Below, piece by piece: positions 33,472 to 42,114 of a stretch of 64,000 bases of DNA (the first letter of the stretch is position 1; every line of letters starts with the position of its first letter). This DNA is from Paenibacillus sp. PL91. Lineage in GTDB: Bacteria; Bacillota; Bacilli; Paenibacillales; Paenibacillaceae. Location: assembly GCF_012935325.2 (NCBI RefSeq), contig NZ_JABBYG020000011.1, forward strand, positions 166,642 through 230,641, read 5' to 3'. A program made the position numbers and the translations under genes. Under the pieces are notes generated by a model. The model searched no databases. It was not told the DNA's origin and worked only from the letters and a program-made list of their open reading frames with translations.

Positions 33472-34110
33472 CTACCTCCAAAATGTAATCTTATCAGAAC
33501 CTAATCGAACGGACTCATGCCCAGCTTCTTTGGCTTTTCCTATTGAAATAATCATTACTGGAGCATAGCGTTCTTCATCTAAATCAAATGCTTTTGCTAA
33601 CTGATCAACTTCAAAGCCTGCCATTGGATTCGTATCATACCCGTGTGCACGAGCCACTAACATTAGCTGCATGGCAAAGAGACTGCTATCGATTTTTGCA
33701 ACTTCAACTTTCAATTCTTTTGATAGAGTCGGGAACATCGTTAGAATAGTTTTGAGTTGACTATCTCGTACTTCAGCGGGCATTTTTCCTTGTTCCACTG
33801 CTGTATTGTAAATTTCTTCAGCATATAAATAGCTTTCGGTATCACCAAAAATTAATAACATGGCTGATGAAGTATCATTTTGTAAAGTATTGAAACGCAT
33901 AAGAGGTCTTAGTTTTTCTTTTCCTTCTGGAGTATCAACCACAATTACACGCCAAGGCTGCATATTTGCAGAGGATGGCGCCAAACTGGCTTCCGAAATA
34001 ATCTCGCCTATCTCCTCTTTCGATATTTTAATATTCTCATCATAATTACGCACAGAACGTCGTCCCTTGACTATATTGGCGAAATCGTTATTTTGAATAT
34101 TGTTAAACAT
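33472..34110 (-). CDS. Nitroreductase family protein
   Basis: A 212-residue FMN-dependent NAD(P)H oxidoreductase of the nitroreductase family. It has the FMN-phosphate-binding motif KGRRSVRNYD, the SLAPSSANMQPW motif and the C-terminal ISIGKA. Members reduce nitroaromatics, quinones or similar stress compounds. The start ATG 34110 follows AAGGAGAG; the frame is open 20 codons further upstream, but those overlap the operator. The gene is more AT-rich than its neighbours, as is the divergent MerR-type regulator, which is likely to control it. Confidence 0.9.
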   Translation of the reverse strand: MFNNIQNNDFANIVKGRRSVRNYDENIKISKEEIGEIISEASLAPSSANMQPWRVIVVDTPEGKEKLRPLMRFNTLQNDTSSAMLLIFGDTESYLYAEEIYNTAVEQGKMPAEVRDSQLKTILTMFPTLSKELKVEVAKIDSSLFAMQLMLVARAHGYDTNPMAGFEVDQLAKAFDLDEERYAPVMIISIGKAKEAGHESVRLGSDKITFWR

Positions 34111-34176
34111 AACATCTCTCCTTTTGACAACATTAGATTTTTTGACATTGTGTATGTCGTTCGTTATCATATTCGT

Positions 34177-34207
34177 ATTATGAACTATAAACTTAGGTTT
34201 ATAGCAA
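34177..34207 (-). promoter_or_regulatory. MerR-type promoter/operator for the nitroreductase gene
   Basis: On the minus strand, TTGCTA (34202-34207) and CATAAT (34177-34182) are separated by 19 bases, the long spacer typical of MerR-activated promoters. A perfect palindrome, CTATAAAC-TTAG-GTTTATAG (34185-34204), fills that spacer. Confidence 0.75.
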
Positions 34208-34226
34208 TAACAAAAGAGGTCATATT

Positions 34227-34586
34227 ATGAAAATAAATGATGTTTCAAAATTAACTGGTCTGCCAATATCAACATTGAGATTCTATGAACGTAAAAACCT
34301 AATTCCGGACACATTTGTTAAAAGAGATGTAAATAATTATCGTATTTATTCTGAAGAGATTGTTGAATTTCTAGATGATGTGAAGGCACTGTTATCCGTA
34401 GACTTTTCTATAGAAGAGTTAAGTTTGCTCGTAAATCAACAACTTAACTTATCTTACGAGGTAAAGAAGAAAATGGTTGAACAAAAAATCAAAGAAATTG
34501 AGGATATCCAGAAGAGATTGAGAAAGTCGAAAAAATTCTTGCATGCAAGTTTGGAAGGAAAAGCGAATTTTCGAACAAAGTGTTAA
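34227..34586 (+). CDS. MerR-family transcriptional regulator
   Basis: A 119-residue regulator. The N-terminal winged helix has the family signature MKINDVSKLTGLPISTLRFYE and RKNLIP, with NNYRIYSEE in the wing; a dimerising coiled coil (about 80-112, QKIKEIEDIQKRLRKSKK) follows. There is little room for an effector-binding domain, so it may sense through the coiled-coil end; the single C-terminal cysteine (FRTKC) is a possible redox site. It is divergent from the nitroreductase gene, with a MerR operator between them. It probably activates the nitroreductase gene and limits its own expression. GAGG precedes the ATG. Confidence 0.88.
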   Translation: MKINDVSKLTGLPISTLRFYERKNLIPDTFVKRDVNNYRIYSEEIVEFLDDVKALLSVDFSIEELSLLVNQQLNLSYEVKKKMVEQKIKEIEDIQKRLRKSKKFLHASLEGKANFRTKC

Positions 34587-34694
34587 GGACAATTAACATA
34601 AACATAGATCTATTAAATTATCGCTAACACCACTATTATTACCTTCGCTCAACCAACAGCAAACTCACAGAACCCTACCGAGTCTATAAGAAAG

Positions 34695-34739
34695 AAGCGC
34701 CAGTCTAAAACATGATTATCATGTTCCAGACTGGCGCTT
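34695..34739. terminator. Terminator of the ABC-transporter operon
   Basis: AAGCGCCAGTCT (34695-34706) and AGACTGGCGCTT (34728-34739) form a perfect 12-base stem, extended by an inner ACATGAT/ATGT helix. It lies just after the end of the minus-strand permease gene. Confidence 0.8.
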
Positions 34740-34752
34740 TCATAAGACAAGC

Positions 34753-35502
34753 TTATATTTCCTTCCGTTTAAAATAGAGCAGGCCGGCTGCCAGAAATAA
34801 AACAAAGCTGCCCGTAATGGTGACCAGTATGTTGGTCAGCGGCAGGCCGAGGCCGCCAAACTCTTGATCGCTATAGCTCAGCATGGTCAGCATAGGCTGT
34901 GCCCAAGGATAGAAAGGCGCGAACCTTTCAGAGTTAATAATCAGCATATTAGGTATGGTCAGCATGACGTTAATGACAAGCGGAGCGGCGAAGCTGCTCC
35001 AGCCTACGGATACAAGCAGCTGCAGAGCCGCTAGCGGAAGGCAGGCAAGCCAGCCGCCCCCAATGCCCGCAAGCAGCATTCTCCAAGGAAAATCCCCACC
35101 CAGTCCTTGATAGGAGGCGGCGATCAAGACTGCGCCAAGGAACAACAATTGCGTTAAGGCAAGCAATAGAGCGACAACGGTGAATTTGGCGAAATAGAGG
35201 CCGGTCCTGGTTATCGGAAGCGTGAGCAGCTGCTTCCAGCCTCCGCCAGCATGCTCGTATCTGCATACGAAGGCGGAGAGGATGCCCGTGAGTATGGGCA
35301 AAAACAGCATGGCATGGAACGTTGCCATTGCAGAAACGAGCATGGCATATTTCCCGAACTCCCATGATGAATCCACATTGTCGAGGGAAACGAATACTCC
35401 GATGGCAATAGACAGGAGCGGGCTTATCGGAAGGAGGAGCCAAATGAATGATTTGGACAGCTTAAGATACTCCGAAGCGACTAGTCGAATAAAGGCATTC
35501 AT
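34753..35502 (-). CDS. ABC transporter permease (lantibiotic-immunity type), second subunit
   Basis: A 249-residue, six-helix permease. The start NAFIRLVASEYLKLSKSFIWLLLPISPL and the block WKQLLTLPITRTGLYFAKF are typical of LanE/LanG- or BcrB-like ABC-2 permeases that protect Gram-positive bacteria against peptide antibiotics. It is the last of five minus-strand genes (regulator, kinase, ATPase, permease, permease). ATG 35502 follows AAAGGATG; an ATG 12 bases earlier lies too close to that site. The preceding permease has the same WKQLLALPISRSAVF block, so the two probably form a heterodimer. Confidence 0.83.
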   Translation of the reverse strand: MNAFIRLVASEYLKLSKSFIWLLLPISPLLSIAIGVFVSLDNVDSSWEFGKYAMLVSAMATFHAMLFLPILTGILSAFVCRYEHAGGGWKQLLTLPITRTGLYFAKFTVVALLLALTQLLFLGAVLIAASYQGLGGDFPWRMLLAGIGGGWLACLPLAALQLLVSVGWSSFAAPLVINVMLTIPNMLIINSERFAPFYPWAQPMLTMLSYSDQEFGGLGLPLTNILVTITGSFVLFLAAGLLYFKRKEI

Positions 35503-35503
35503 T

Positions 35504-36220
35504 TCAATCCACATCCTTTTTGTTGAAATGAAGGCTGCCTAAACTCCATATCATCACACCGAACAACAGCCCTGCGCCGACGAAAAGCTCCCGATGCGGT
35601 CCCAAATAGCCAAACATAGGCCAATTGAGTGGAAACCATTCGGATAGCTGAAAAGAGAAGACAGAGCTAATGGCGATTATGACGCCAAGCGTTATGGGTA
35701 TGGCTTGATTTTTGTTCGCCATGCATAGCCACAGAAAGAGAGCTAGCGCTGGAAGCGAGGCGAAGAAAGGCAGGAAGCTAAGCCGCAAAATATCGATGAC
35801 CGGCATATCGCCAAGCTCAAACCGCAAGGTTAACCCAAGCACAGCAATTCCAACTGCAAGCACAGCGCAAGAGGATATAAGCAAAATGAAGCTTACCGCA
35901 AGCTTGGAGCAGAATACAGCGCTTCTTGAAATCGGCAGGGCAAGCAGCTGCTTCCATGCGTTCGTGCTGTGCTCGACGTTGGCGAGCAGCGAAGCAACGA
36001 GCGTGATGCCGAGAAACAACGAAATGGGCACGAACATTTGGATGTTCTCGAGCAGTACTTCCCAGAGTCTTCCTGCGTATCTTTGCGTCAAATAATCATA
36101 GCGCAGCCCAAAGTTGAGCGCCTGCAAGGCGATCAAGCCAATCGGACCAATAAAGATGAGGAACCAGAGCCCTTTGCCGCGTATTTTCAAAAAGTCGGAC
36201 GAAAGCGCTTTGACCATCAT
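35504..36220 (-). CDS. ABC transporter permease (lantibiotic-immunity type), first subunit
   Basis: A 238-residue, six-helix permease related to the one encoded next (shared WKQLLALPISRSAVFCSKL against WKQLLTLPITRTGLYFAKF). It begins VKALSSDFLKIRGKGLWFL, a common start in this group, in which a short amphipathic lead precedes the first helix. Its ATG overlaps the stop of the ATPase gene by four bases and has GGGAGGG upstream, showing translational coupling. The likely role is removing an antimicrobial peptide from the membrane. Confidence 0.83.
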   Translation of the reverse strand: MMVKALSSDFLKIRGKGLWFLIFIGPIGLIALQALNFGLRYDYLTQRYAGRLWEVLLENIQMFVPISLFLGITLVASLLANVEHSTNAWKQLLALPISRSAVFCSKLAVSFILLISSCAVLAVGIAVLGLTLRFELGDMPVIDILRLSFLPFFASLPALALFLWLCMANKNQAIPITLGVIIAISSVFSFQLSEWFPLNWPMFGYLGPHRELFVGAGLLFGVMIWSLGSLHFNKKDVD

Positions 36221-37131
36221 AGCTGCCCTCCCTCCCCGACAATTTGGAGAAAGAGATCCTCGAGCGACTTTTTCTTCTCTTCAACACGATAAATGGCGTG
36301 ATCCCGTTCAACGAGGCTTTTTACGATACGCGCGATGGCCTGATCATCCGTCTGCTCAAACAGCAGAGCCGCACCGCTTTGTACGGCCGCCACTCCTTGC
36401 TGCCGCAACGCGTTAAGCGCCAGCTCAGGCTCAGAGACGACAAGCGACATGCTGCCCTGGGCCTGTTGGTGTAGATTTTTGATCGTATCCTGAAATACTA
36501 GCTCGCCCTGCCGAATGATGCCGACTGTACCAGCCGTCAGCTCTACCTCGCTTAATAAATGGCTGGATATTAGGACGGTTATGCCATGCTGCTTGGGCAT
36601 TTGCTTGATGAGCTCGCGTATTTCCAAAATGCCGGATGGATCTAACCCATTCGTCGGCTCGTCAAGGATGAGCAGCTCCGGATTGCCGAGCAATGCGCTA
36701 GCGATGCCTAACCGCTGCTTCATTCCGAGCGAAAAACCCTTTACCGGTCGCCGCGCGTCCTTGGCAAGCCCTACGATATCCAGCACTTCGGCGATCTTAG
36801 CGGCAGGAACACCAAGAATGCGCCTGATCGCTTCGAGATTGTCGACGGCATTTAGATGCCCATAATAAGAGGGATATTCAACTAATGAGCCAATACGCCG
36901 CAGTATCGAAAGCCGATCCTTATTCAAGGACTGGCCAAACATATGCACAGATCCGCTCGATGGCTTGATTAACCCGAGCAGCATGCGGATGGTTGTCGTT
37001 TTACCAGCGCCGTTCGGTCCAAGAAAGCCGTAAATATCTCCTTTTGCAATTTTCAAGTTAAGATTGGAAACCGCATAACGTCCTTTGTAACGCTTGCTGA
37101 GTCCTTTCGTTTCAATAACCCATTCATTCAC
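36217..37131 (-). CDS. ABC transporter ATPase (LanF/BcrA-like)
   Basis: A 304-residue ATPase that powers the two permeases. It has Walker A GPNGAGKTTT, Q-loop region EYPSYYGHLNAVDNL, signature FSLGMKQRLGIASAL, and Walker B ELLILDEPTNGLDPSG. The extra C-terminal part (about 220-304) is typical for BcrA/LanF-type subunits. GTG 37131 lies seven bases after GAGGTG and is preferred to a GTG nine bases upstream, which overlaps the RBS. It begins 86 bases after the kinase gene and is very probably on the same transcript. The substrate is likely a cationic peptide antibiotic, inferred from the class. Confidence 0.88.
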   Translation of the reverse strand: MNEWVIETKGLSKRYKGRYAVSNLNLKIAKGDIYGFLGPNGAGKTTTIRMLLGLIKPSSGSVHMFGQSLNKDRLSILRRIGSLVEYPSYYGHLNAVDNLEAIRRILGVPAAKIAEVLDIVGLAKDARRPVKGFSLGMKQRLGIASALLGNPELLILDEPTNGLDPSGILEIRELIKQMPKQHGITVLISSHLLSEVELTAGTVGIIRQGELVFQDTIKNLHQQAQGSMSLVVSEPELALNALRQQGVAAVQSGAALLFEQTDDQAIARIVKSLVERDHAIYRVEEKKKSLEDLFLQIVGEGGQL

Positions 37132-37217
37132 GCTAATCACCTCAGAACTTACATTAACGGATGAAGGTTAAACAGAGAGCACCCCAAGTTTAAATTTCGT
37201 TTAAAAAAGCTGTCCGC

Positions 37218-38606
37218 TCACCTCAGAAAAATATAGACGCTTGTTCCAGCTGCATGGCTGTCCATGTGCCACTCTAGGTTCATCTCATGAAGGAGATAAT
37301 CGACAATGGCAAGTCCAATGCCTGCGCCCTTGCTGATTGAATCGTTTTCCAGCCCGCTGCCGTGATCATGAATAACCAGTGCGGTTCGTCCTTGCGGCTT
37401 CTCTAGCTTGATTCCAATATATTTGCCGCTTACCGCATGCCTCGTTACATTTTGAAACAAATTATCGAGCACGCGTCTGAACGCATCCTTATCCACATCC
37501 TGCAGCATTTGTTCATCAGGGAGCTCCACCTCTGCCGCAATGCCTTCCTGCTCCCATAATGGGAACCAGGACGCCGCGCTCTCTCGGACGATGCGCAGCA
37601 AATCCTGCCGCTCCAGCTGGAGAGGGTAGCGCCCACTGGTCATAAGCGTGTAAGAAAGCAGGTTCTCGATAAGGCTGCTTATGCTGGCGATCTTCTGCTC
37701 CATTTGCTTGATTGAAGCATGTCCGGTCGTGCTTATCGATTCCTTTTGCAAGGAGTAGAGATGGCTGCTCATAACTGTTAAAGGCGTACGCAAGTCATGA
37801 GACAGGCTGGCGATAAGACGTTTGCGCAGCTCCTCCTCCGCACGCTCCCTTTCCGCGCTTTCCCGCAGCTGCTCGACCATATGATTGAAGGCAGCCTCAA
37901 GCTGTCCGATTTCATCGGGTTTGTTCAAGGCGATCGGCTGTGGAAGCCCGTTATCGCCATGCAGCGCCATCGCTGCTTGCAGGCCGAGCAGCCGCTTGCG
38001 GATATGCCGGAAGAAGAGCAGAGATATGAGGAAGAACAAGGCGAGCATGATAAATAGAAACGCGATATAAAAGGGCGTTCCCGTACCAATAGGCCTATCC
38101 AGCTGAATGATTGAGCGCGGCAGCTGCATCACCATGAAGGCAGGCTCTTCGTGTTCAGAGCCGAGAAACGATACGACGGTAAAGGGATCGCTGTCGATGC
38201 TCTTCTTCATAAACTGAATCGCATCAGCTGGCATCCACCGGCGCGGAAGCTGCTCTTGCTGCGGCAGCTGAAGCCTTGTCGAGCCAGAAGAATCGACCCA
38301 GAAGAAGGAGGCTTCAGCGTATTTTTGCTTCAGCTCATGCAGCCTGCTGTCGATTGCAGCAGCATCGCCCTCGCGCAGCAGCGACGCTTGCGTATGCCAC
38401 ATTGCGATAAGGTCGTTGCCACTTCCGTATTTTAAATAATCCGCATCAGAGGTGTGCGTATTTTCTTGAATAACGACATAAAGAAGGGAGGACAGCGGGA
38501 ATACAATCGGGATAAATAAAAAGGCGAATAAAATAATAAACATATAGCGGGACAACAAGGTTTGGCGGAATTTCATGCCGCTGGAGCGCTGACTTGGCTT
38601 TTTCAT
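37218..38606 (-). CDS. Sensor histidine kinase of the peptide-antibiotic ABC operon
   Basis: A 462-residue membrane kinase: transmembrane helix near 20-45, extracytoplasmic domain of about 120 residues, second helix near 180-200, HAMP (about 200-255), HisKA with phosphorylated histidine in SHDLRTPLT, and an ATPase domain with N box NLFQNVTRHA and G boxes HDHGSGLE and GAGIGLAIV. Its ATG overlaps the regulator's stop by four bases. The extracytoplasmic domain is larger than in intramembrane-sensing BceS-type kinases, so it may detect its signal directly. Confidence 0.88.
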   Translation of the reverse strand: MKKPSQRSSGMKFRQTLLSRYMFIILFAFLFIPIVFPLSSLLYVVIQENTHTSDADYLKYGSGNDLIAMWHTQASLLREGDAAAIDSRLHELKQKYAEASFFWVDSSGSTRLQLPQQEQLPRRWMPADAIQFMKKSIDSDPFTVVSFLGSEHEEPAFMVMQLPRSIIQLDRPIGTGTPFYIAFLFIMLALFFLISLLFFRHIRKRLLGLQAAMALHGDNGLPQPIALNKPDEIGQLEAAFNHMVEQLRESAERERAEEELRKRLIASLSHDLRTPLTVMSSHLYSLQKESISTTGHASIKQMEQKIASISSLIENLLSYTLMTSGRYPLQLERQDLLRIVRESAASWFPLWEQEGIAAEVELPDEQMLQDVDKDAFRRVLDNLFQNVTRHAVSGKYIGIKLEKPQGRTALVIHDHGSGLENDSISKGAGIGLAIVDYLLHEMNLEWHMDSHAAGTSVYIFLR

Positions 38607-39277
38607 GCCCGTACCCGATAGCCAATGCCGCGCACTGTTTCAATGATTTCGGGGGATGCTGGATCACGCTCGATTTTTTCCCGCAAATACCGAATATGAA
38701 CCATTAACGTTTTGTCCCCCTCGATGAACGATTCTCCCCACACGGCCTCGTAAATTTGCTCCTTCGTCATAATTTGACCCAAATGGCGCAGCAGGTAGCT
38801 GAAAATATGAAACTGCTTGCCCGTAAGCGTGATTTCTTCCCCAGTATCGCGGTTTTCGACGCGATTTTGCTGCTCATGCACAAGCAGATGCTTAATAGCG
38901 AGCGGCTCCGAGAGACGTGCGCCAGAGCGGCGGAGCAGCACCTCGATGCGAGCCGTCAGCTCGTCGGGATGAAAGGGCTTGGTCAAGTAGTCATCCGCGA
39001 ATTGCAGACCTTGCAGCTTATCATCGATGGAGGTGCGTGCCGACAGCATGAGGATCGGGATATCTGGTGCAGCCTTCTTCAGCCTTTGCCCGATCGTAAA
39101 CCCATCAAGCCCCGGAAGCATGACGTCGAGAATGGCAAGCTTGCAGCCCATTGCAGCCTCGGATGCGCCATCACCATTTCTCAGCCATTTGACCTCATAC
39201 CCTTGCTCCTGCAAATGTTGGTAAACGAAGCTGCCGATTTCCTGATCATCTTCAATATATAAAAGCGAATTACTCAT
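38603..39277 (-). CDS. OmpR-family response regulator
   Basis: A 224-residue regulator. The receiver domain has IEDDQE, the phosphorylated aspartate in LAILDVMLPGLDG, and the lysine in YLTKPFHPDE. The winged-helix output domain ends with VHIRYLREKIERDP and VRGIGYRV. It is the first gene of the operon with the kinase and ABC transporter, and presumably activates it when peptide stress is sensed. A purine-rich but weak RBS lies before ATG 39277. A repeat-containing intergenic region lies upstream. Confidence 0.9.
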   Translation of the reverse strand: MSNSLLYIEDDQEIGSFVYQHLQEQGYEVKWLRNGDGASEAAMGCKLAILDVMLPGLDGFTIGQRLKKAAPDIPILMLSARTSIDDKLQGLQFADDYLTKPFHPDELTARIEVLLRRSGARLSEPLAIKHLLVHEQQNRVENRDTGEEITLTGKQFHIFSYLLRHLGQIMTKEQIYEAVWGESFIEGDKTLMVHIRYLREKIERDPASPEIIETVRGIGYRVRA

Positions 39278-39514
39278 CCTTTTAGTCCGTCCCTTTCATA
39301 TTTCCAATTATTTTCCTGTTCATTCCTGTTATAGTTTCGATTATAAGACAGAGCTTCGCGGATAGCTATGCCGGGGAGCTTGCCGGTGCGAATAAGCATA
39401 GTAAGGCATAGTGGAAAGCAGCATGCGAATCATGGTTGTTCCCATGCATTGTTGGCAAGCTTTCCGGCAAAGTTGGGGGAGACTAATGGGGCACGCAGCA
39501 ACATGGTTTGGGTA

Positions 39515-39652
39515 CGTTGCAGAAAGTGCAATAGAAACCTGACATAGCTGTCTACTTAAGGAGCTACGTTGCACATTTGCAACCAGAATCGCTCCAAAGG
39601 CAGAAAATAGGCTAGTCAGGGTCGATTCTGTTGTAGTAACTGCAACGCAGCG
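39515..39652. repeat. Second cluster of intergenic repeat units
   Basis: In the gene-free stretch 39278-39754 three units match those at 24192-24386: CGTTGCAGAAAGTGCAATAG (39515-39534), CGTTGCACATTTGCAACCAG (39568-39587) and, in reverse, CTGTTGTAGTAACTGCAACG (39628-39647). The common core is CGYTGCA, about five bases, then TACAACAG or similar. Confidence 0.55.
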
Positions 39653-39722
39653 GATAGGATTCGGCTGGGAAGAAGCCGCACCACCAACCAACCGTTGCGC
39701 TATAGCCACTAAATAAGGAAGA

Positions 39723-39745
39723 GGCCTGGATTTAGCATCCAGGCC
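39723..39745 (-). terminator. Terminator of the khtTU operon
   Basis: GGCCTGGAT and its near complement ATCCAGGCC form a nine-base stem, followed on the minus strand by a T-rich run. Confidence 0.7.
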
Positions 39746-39754
39746 CCCTTTATA

Positions 39755-40996
39755 TCAACTATTGTCTGCCGGTTCCTTCGCCGGCACAGGCTCTCGGGGC
39801 TTTTTCGGTTTTTCCCATCGGAAAATCGAATTTAGCCCTTTGAATACCAGCTTCGACTCCTTCGTTAGAAGAGGTCCTAATATCGCTAGGATGAGCACAT
39901 ACAAGGCAGCGAACGGCTGCAGAAGCTCGAGCAAGCCGCCGGCCTTGCCTAAGTTCGCCATAATGATGGAGAACTCGCCGCGCGATACGATTGTCAGGCC
40001 GATGTTTGCGGATGCCTTAGGCGACAAGCCAGCACTTTTTCCCGCCAGCATGCCTGCGACGAAGTTGCCAAACAGCGTAACGGCAACGGCTCCAAGCGAC
40101 AGCCATACCGCGCCGCCAAGCGCGAACGGGTCGATCGTCAGACCGAAGCTGAAGAAGAATAGCGCTCCGAAGAAATCGCGGAAGGGCAGGATAAGATGCT
40201 CGATCCGCTTCATATGGACCGTCTCCGCCAGCACCAAGCCAACGAGCAGCGCGCCGATTGCCTCTGCCACGTGAATCGTTTCGGAGAAGCCTGCTACGAG
40301 GAACAGGAAGCCGAATACGAGCAGCAGAAACAGCTCATTCGAGCGAATGTTGAAAATTTTGTTCAGGAGAGGCGCTGCCTTCCTGCCAATAATAAGGAAG
40401 AGCAGCATAAAGCCTAATGCGTACGATGCGGACAGCAGCACGCCGCCTAAGGATGACGAGTCGCTTAGCACAAGTCCCGAGAGAACCGAGATGTATACCG
40501 CTAGGAAAATATCTTCGAACATAATGATTCCAAGAATCATCTCCGTCTCCGGGTTTGCGGTCCGTTTCAAATCGACGAGTACCTTCGCGACAATCGCGCT
40601 CGAAGATATGGTTGTAATACCGGCAATGACCATCGTCTCCTCAACAGGGAAGTCGTTGAGGAAGCCGAACAGCAAGCCAAGTGAAAAGTTGATTAGAATA
40701 TAGATGGTTCCGCCTATCGCTATAGAGCGACCCGATTTCATTAATCGACCCACAGAAAACTCCAGACCTAAATAGAACAGCAGGAACAGCACGCCGAGCC
40801 GCCCCATGAATTCGATTAGTTCTGCACTATGAATAAACCTAAAGTCCAGTATGCCAACGTGAGGCGCATGAGGACCTACGGCCATGCCGATTAAAATATA
40901 AAACGGGATGACGGAAAACCGAATTTTTGCAGCTAACAGCCCGACTAAGGCGATGAGTATAACAGCAAGACCGATCTCCAGCACCATGTGATCCAT
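39755..40996 (-). CDS. khtU: K+/H+ antiporter membrane subunit (KhtU-like, CPA2 family)
   Basis: A 413-residue, 12- to 13-helix protein of the CPA2 cation:proton antiporter family. Key marks are YLGLEFSVGRLMKSGR, the TISSSAIVAKVL helix, and a DFFGALFFFSFGL segment. Bacillus KhtU works with the cytosolic regulator KhtT to export K+ under alkaline or high-potassium conditions. It lies two bases after khtT's stop, whose end carries its GGGAG ribosome-binding site. The polar C-terminus (KPKKPREPVPAKEPADN) has no TrkA domain, consistent with regulation by a separate subunit. Confidence 0.88.
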   Translation of the reverse strand: MDHMVLEIGLAVILIALVGLLAAKIRFSVIPFYILIGMAVGPHAPHVGILDFRFIHSAELIEFMGRLGVLFLLFYLGLEFSVGRLMKSGRSIAIGGTIYILINFSLGLLFGFLNDFPVEETMVIAGITTISSSAIVAKVLVDLKRTANPETEMILGIIMFEDIFLAVYISVLSGLVLSDSSSLGGVLLSASYALGFMLLFLIIGRKAAPLLNKIFNIRSNELFLLLVFGFLFLVAGFSETIHVAEAIGALLVGLVLAETVHMKRIEHLILPFRDFFGALFFFSFGLTIDPFALGGAVWLSLGAVAVTLFGNFVAGMLAGKSAGLSPKASANIGLTIVSRGEFSIIMANLGKAGGLLELLQPFAALYVLILAILGPLLTKESKLVFKGLNSIFRWEKPKKPREPVPAKEPADNS

Positions 40997-40998
40997 AA

Positions 40999-41490
40999 TT
41001 AACGGCTCCCGTTTTGCAGCATTAGCTTAAGAAGCTTCAAATGCTGGCGTTCACCTGCGACGATGAGGGTCGTATCTGCCTTAAAAATATAGTCGGGGCC
41101 GGGATTTATATGCTTTGCTTCCTTCTCGACAGCTGCGATGATCGTTGCTCCGGTCGTTTGACGGATATCGGCTTGGCCGATCGTCATGCCGATGCATGCG
41201 GCGTTTGGTTCAATTTTGTACCATTCAATCGTCAGATCGTCAAGCGCCACCTCGATGGTCTCGAGCGCCTTCGGCTTGTAGGTCATGCCGCCAATGATGG
41301 CAGCGACTTGCCTTGCTTCTTCATCTTCAAGGGAAACCATGGAAATGCTATCATCTGGATCCTCATAATCAAAGTGGTACATCTCGCGGCGTCCGTCATC
41401 ATGAATGATGATTACAAACTTATCGCCGCTTCTCGTCATAACTTGGTATTTGCGCCCAATGCCGGGCAGATCGGATTCTCTGATATTCAT
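40999..41490 (-). CDS. khtT: KhtT-like regulatory subunit of the K+/H+ antiporter
   Basis: A 163-residue soluble protein. The N-terminal domain (MNIRESDLPGIGRKY, HDDGRREMYHFDYE) and a C-terminal TrkA-C (RCK_C) domain (about 75-163, IGQADIRQTTGATIIA, FKADTTLIVAG) match KhtT (YhaT), which controls KhtU and, in Bacillus, binds c-di-AMP at its RCK_C domain. ATG 41490 follows GAGGAGG; a longer frame to 41529 has no RBS. The tight coupling to khtU supports the assignment. Regulation by c-di-AMP is known for the family but cannot be read from this sequence. Confidence 0.88.
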   Translation of the reverse strand: MNIRESDLPGIGRKYQVMTRSGDKFVIIIHDDGRREMYHFDYEDPDDSISMVSLEDEEARQVAAIIGGMTYKPKALETIEVALDDLTIEWYKIEPNAACIGMTIGQADIRQTTGATIIAAVEKEAKHINPGPDYIFKADTTLIVAGERQHLKLLKLMLQNGSR

Positions 41491-41538
41491 TGTGCGTGCC
41501 TCCTCATTTGTGGTTAGTATACGAACCAAATGAGAGGA

Positions 41539-41901
41539 TTAACCAACGAAATGGGATGTGAATTTAATCGGAGTCATAAGCAAATCACGCAATCGCTGCG
41601 GAACAGTCGTGCGAAGTGCGGATAGGTTGGCGGATAGCCAGTGCAAATGCAGGAATGCATGCATATAGGCAGCCAGGAGTACGTTCTCGGGAAAAAAAAC
41701 CTTTGTTGTGGTGTTCTGCTTCCCTACGTTAGATATCGAGTATTTCGCTGACGCCGTCATTCGACTTGCGCCAGCTGTCAGCTCGAACGTATTGCCTGCT
41801 TGGTAGGCGAACAGCGCTGCCAGGAGCAGCGGAACAATAATAAGCAAATTCATCAAATGCTTGCGGCTGATGCGACCAAAATCATATACGTTATTGTTCA
41901 T
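41539..41901 (-). CDS. Small membrane protein of unknown function upstream of khtT
   Basis: A 120-residue protein with one clear transmembrane helix (HLMNLLIIVPLLLAALFAY, about 15-33). The remaining part begins GNTFELTAGASRMTASAKYSISNVG and is followed by a segment rich in His, Leu and Arg that looks less orderly, so a frameshift within it cannot be excluded. ATG 41901 has an excellent GGAGGTG. It sits where khtS is in Bacillus, 48 bases before khtT, but I see no clear similarity, so I leave it unnamed. Confidence 0.5.
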   Translation of the reverse strand: MNNNVYDFGRISRKHLMNLLIIVPLLLAALFAYQAGNTFELTAGASRMTASAKYSISNVGKQNTTTKVFFPENVLLAAYMHAFLHLHWLSANLSALRTTVPQRLRDLLMTPIKFTSHFVG

Positions 41902-42114
41902 CTGTCCACCTCCAACAAGTTAGTTAATATAAGTATAACTTATAAATTAAAAATAACAAAGCCGATTCCATATATTAGTTAGGCAAAAAAATGAACATTA
42001 ACCTTCTATCCCCACCTGTTTAATGAATTGACGATATAAGTTGCTGCGTTATAGAATGAGGGAACGAATCGAATAACAAGATGTACGCAAAAGAGAGAAA
42101 GAAGGTTGAGATGG

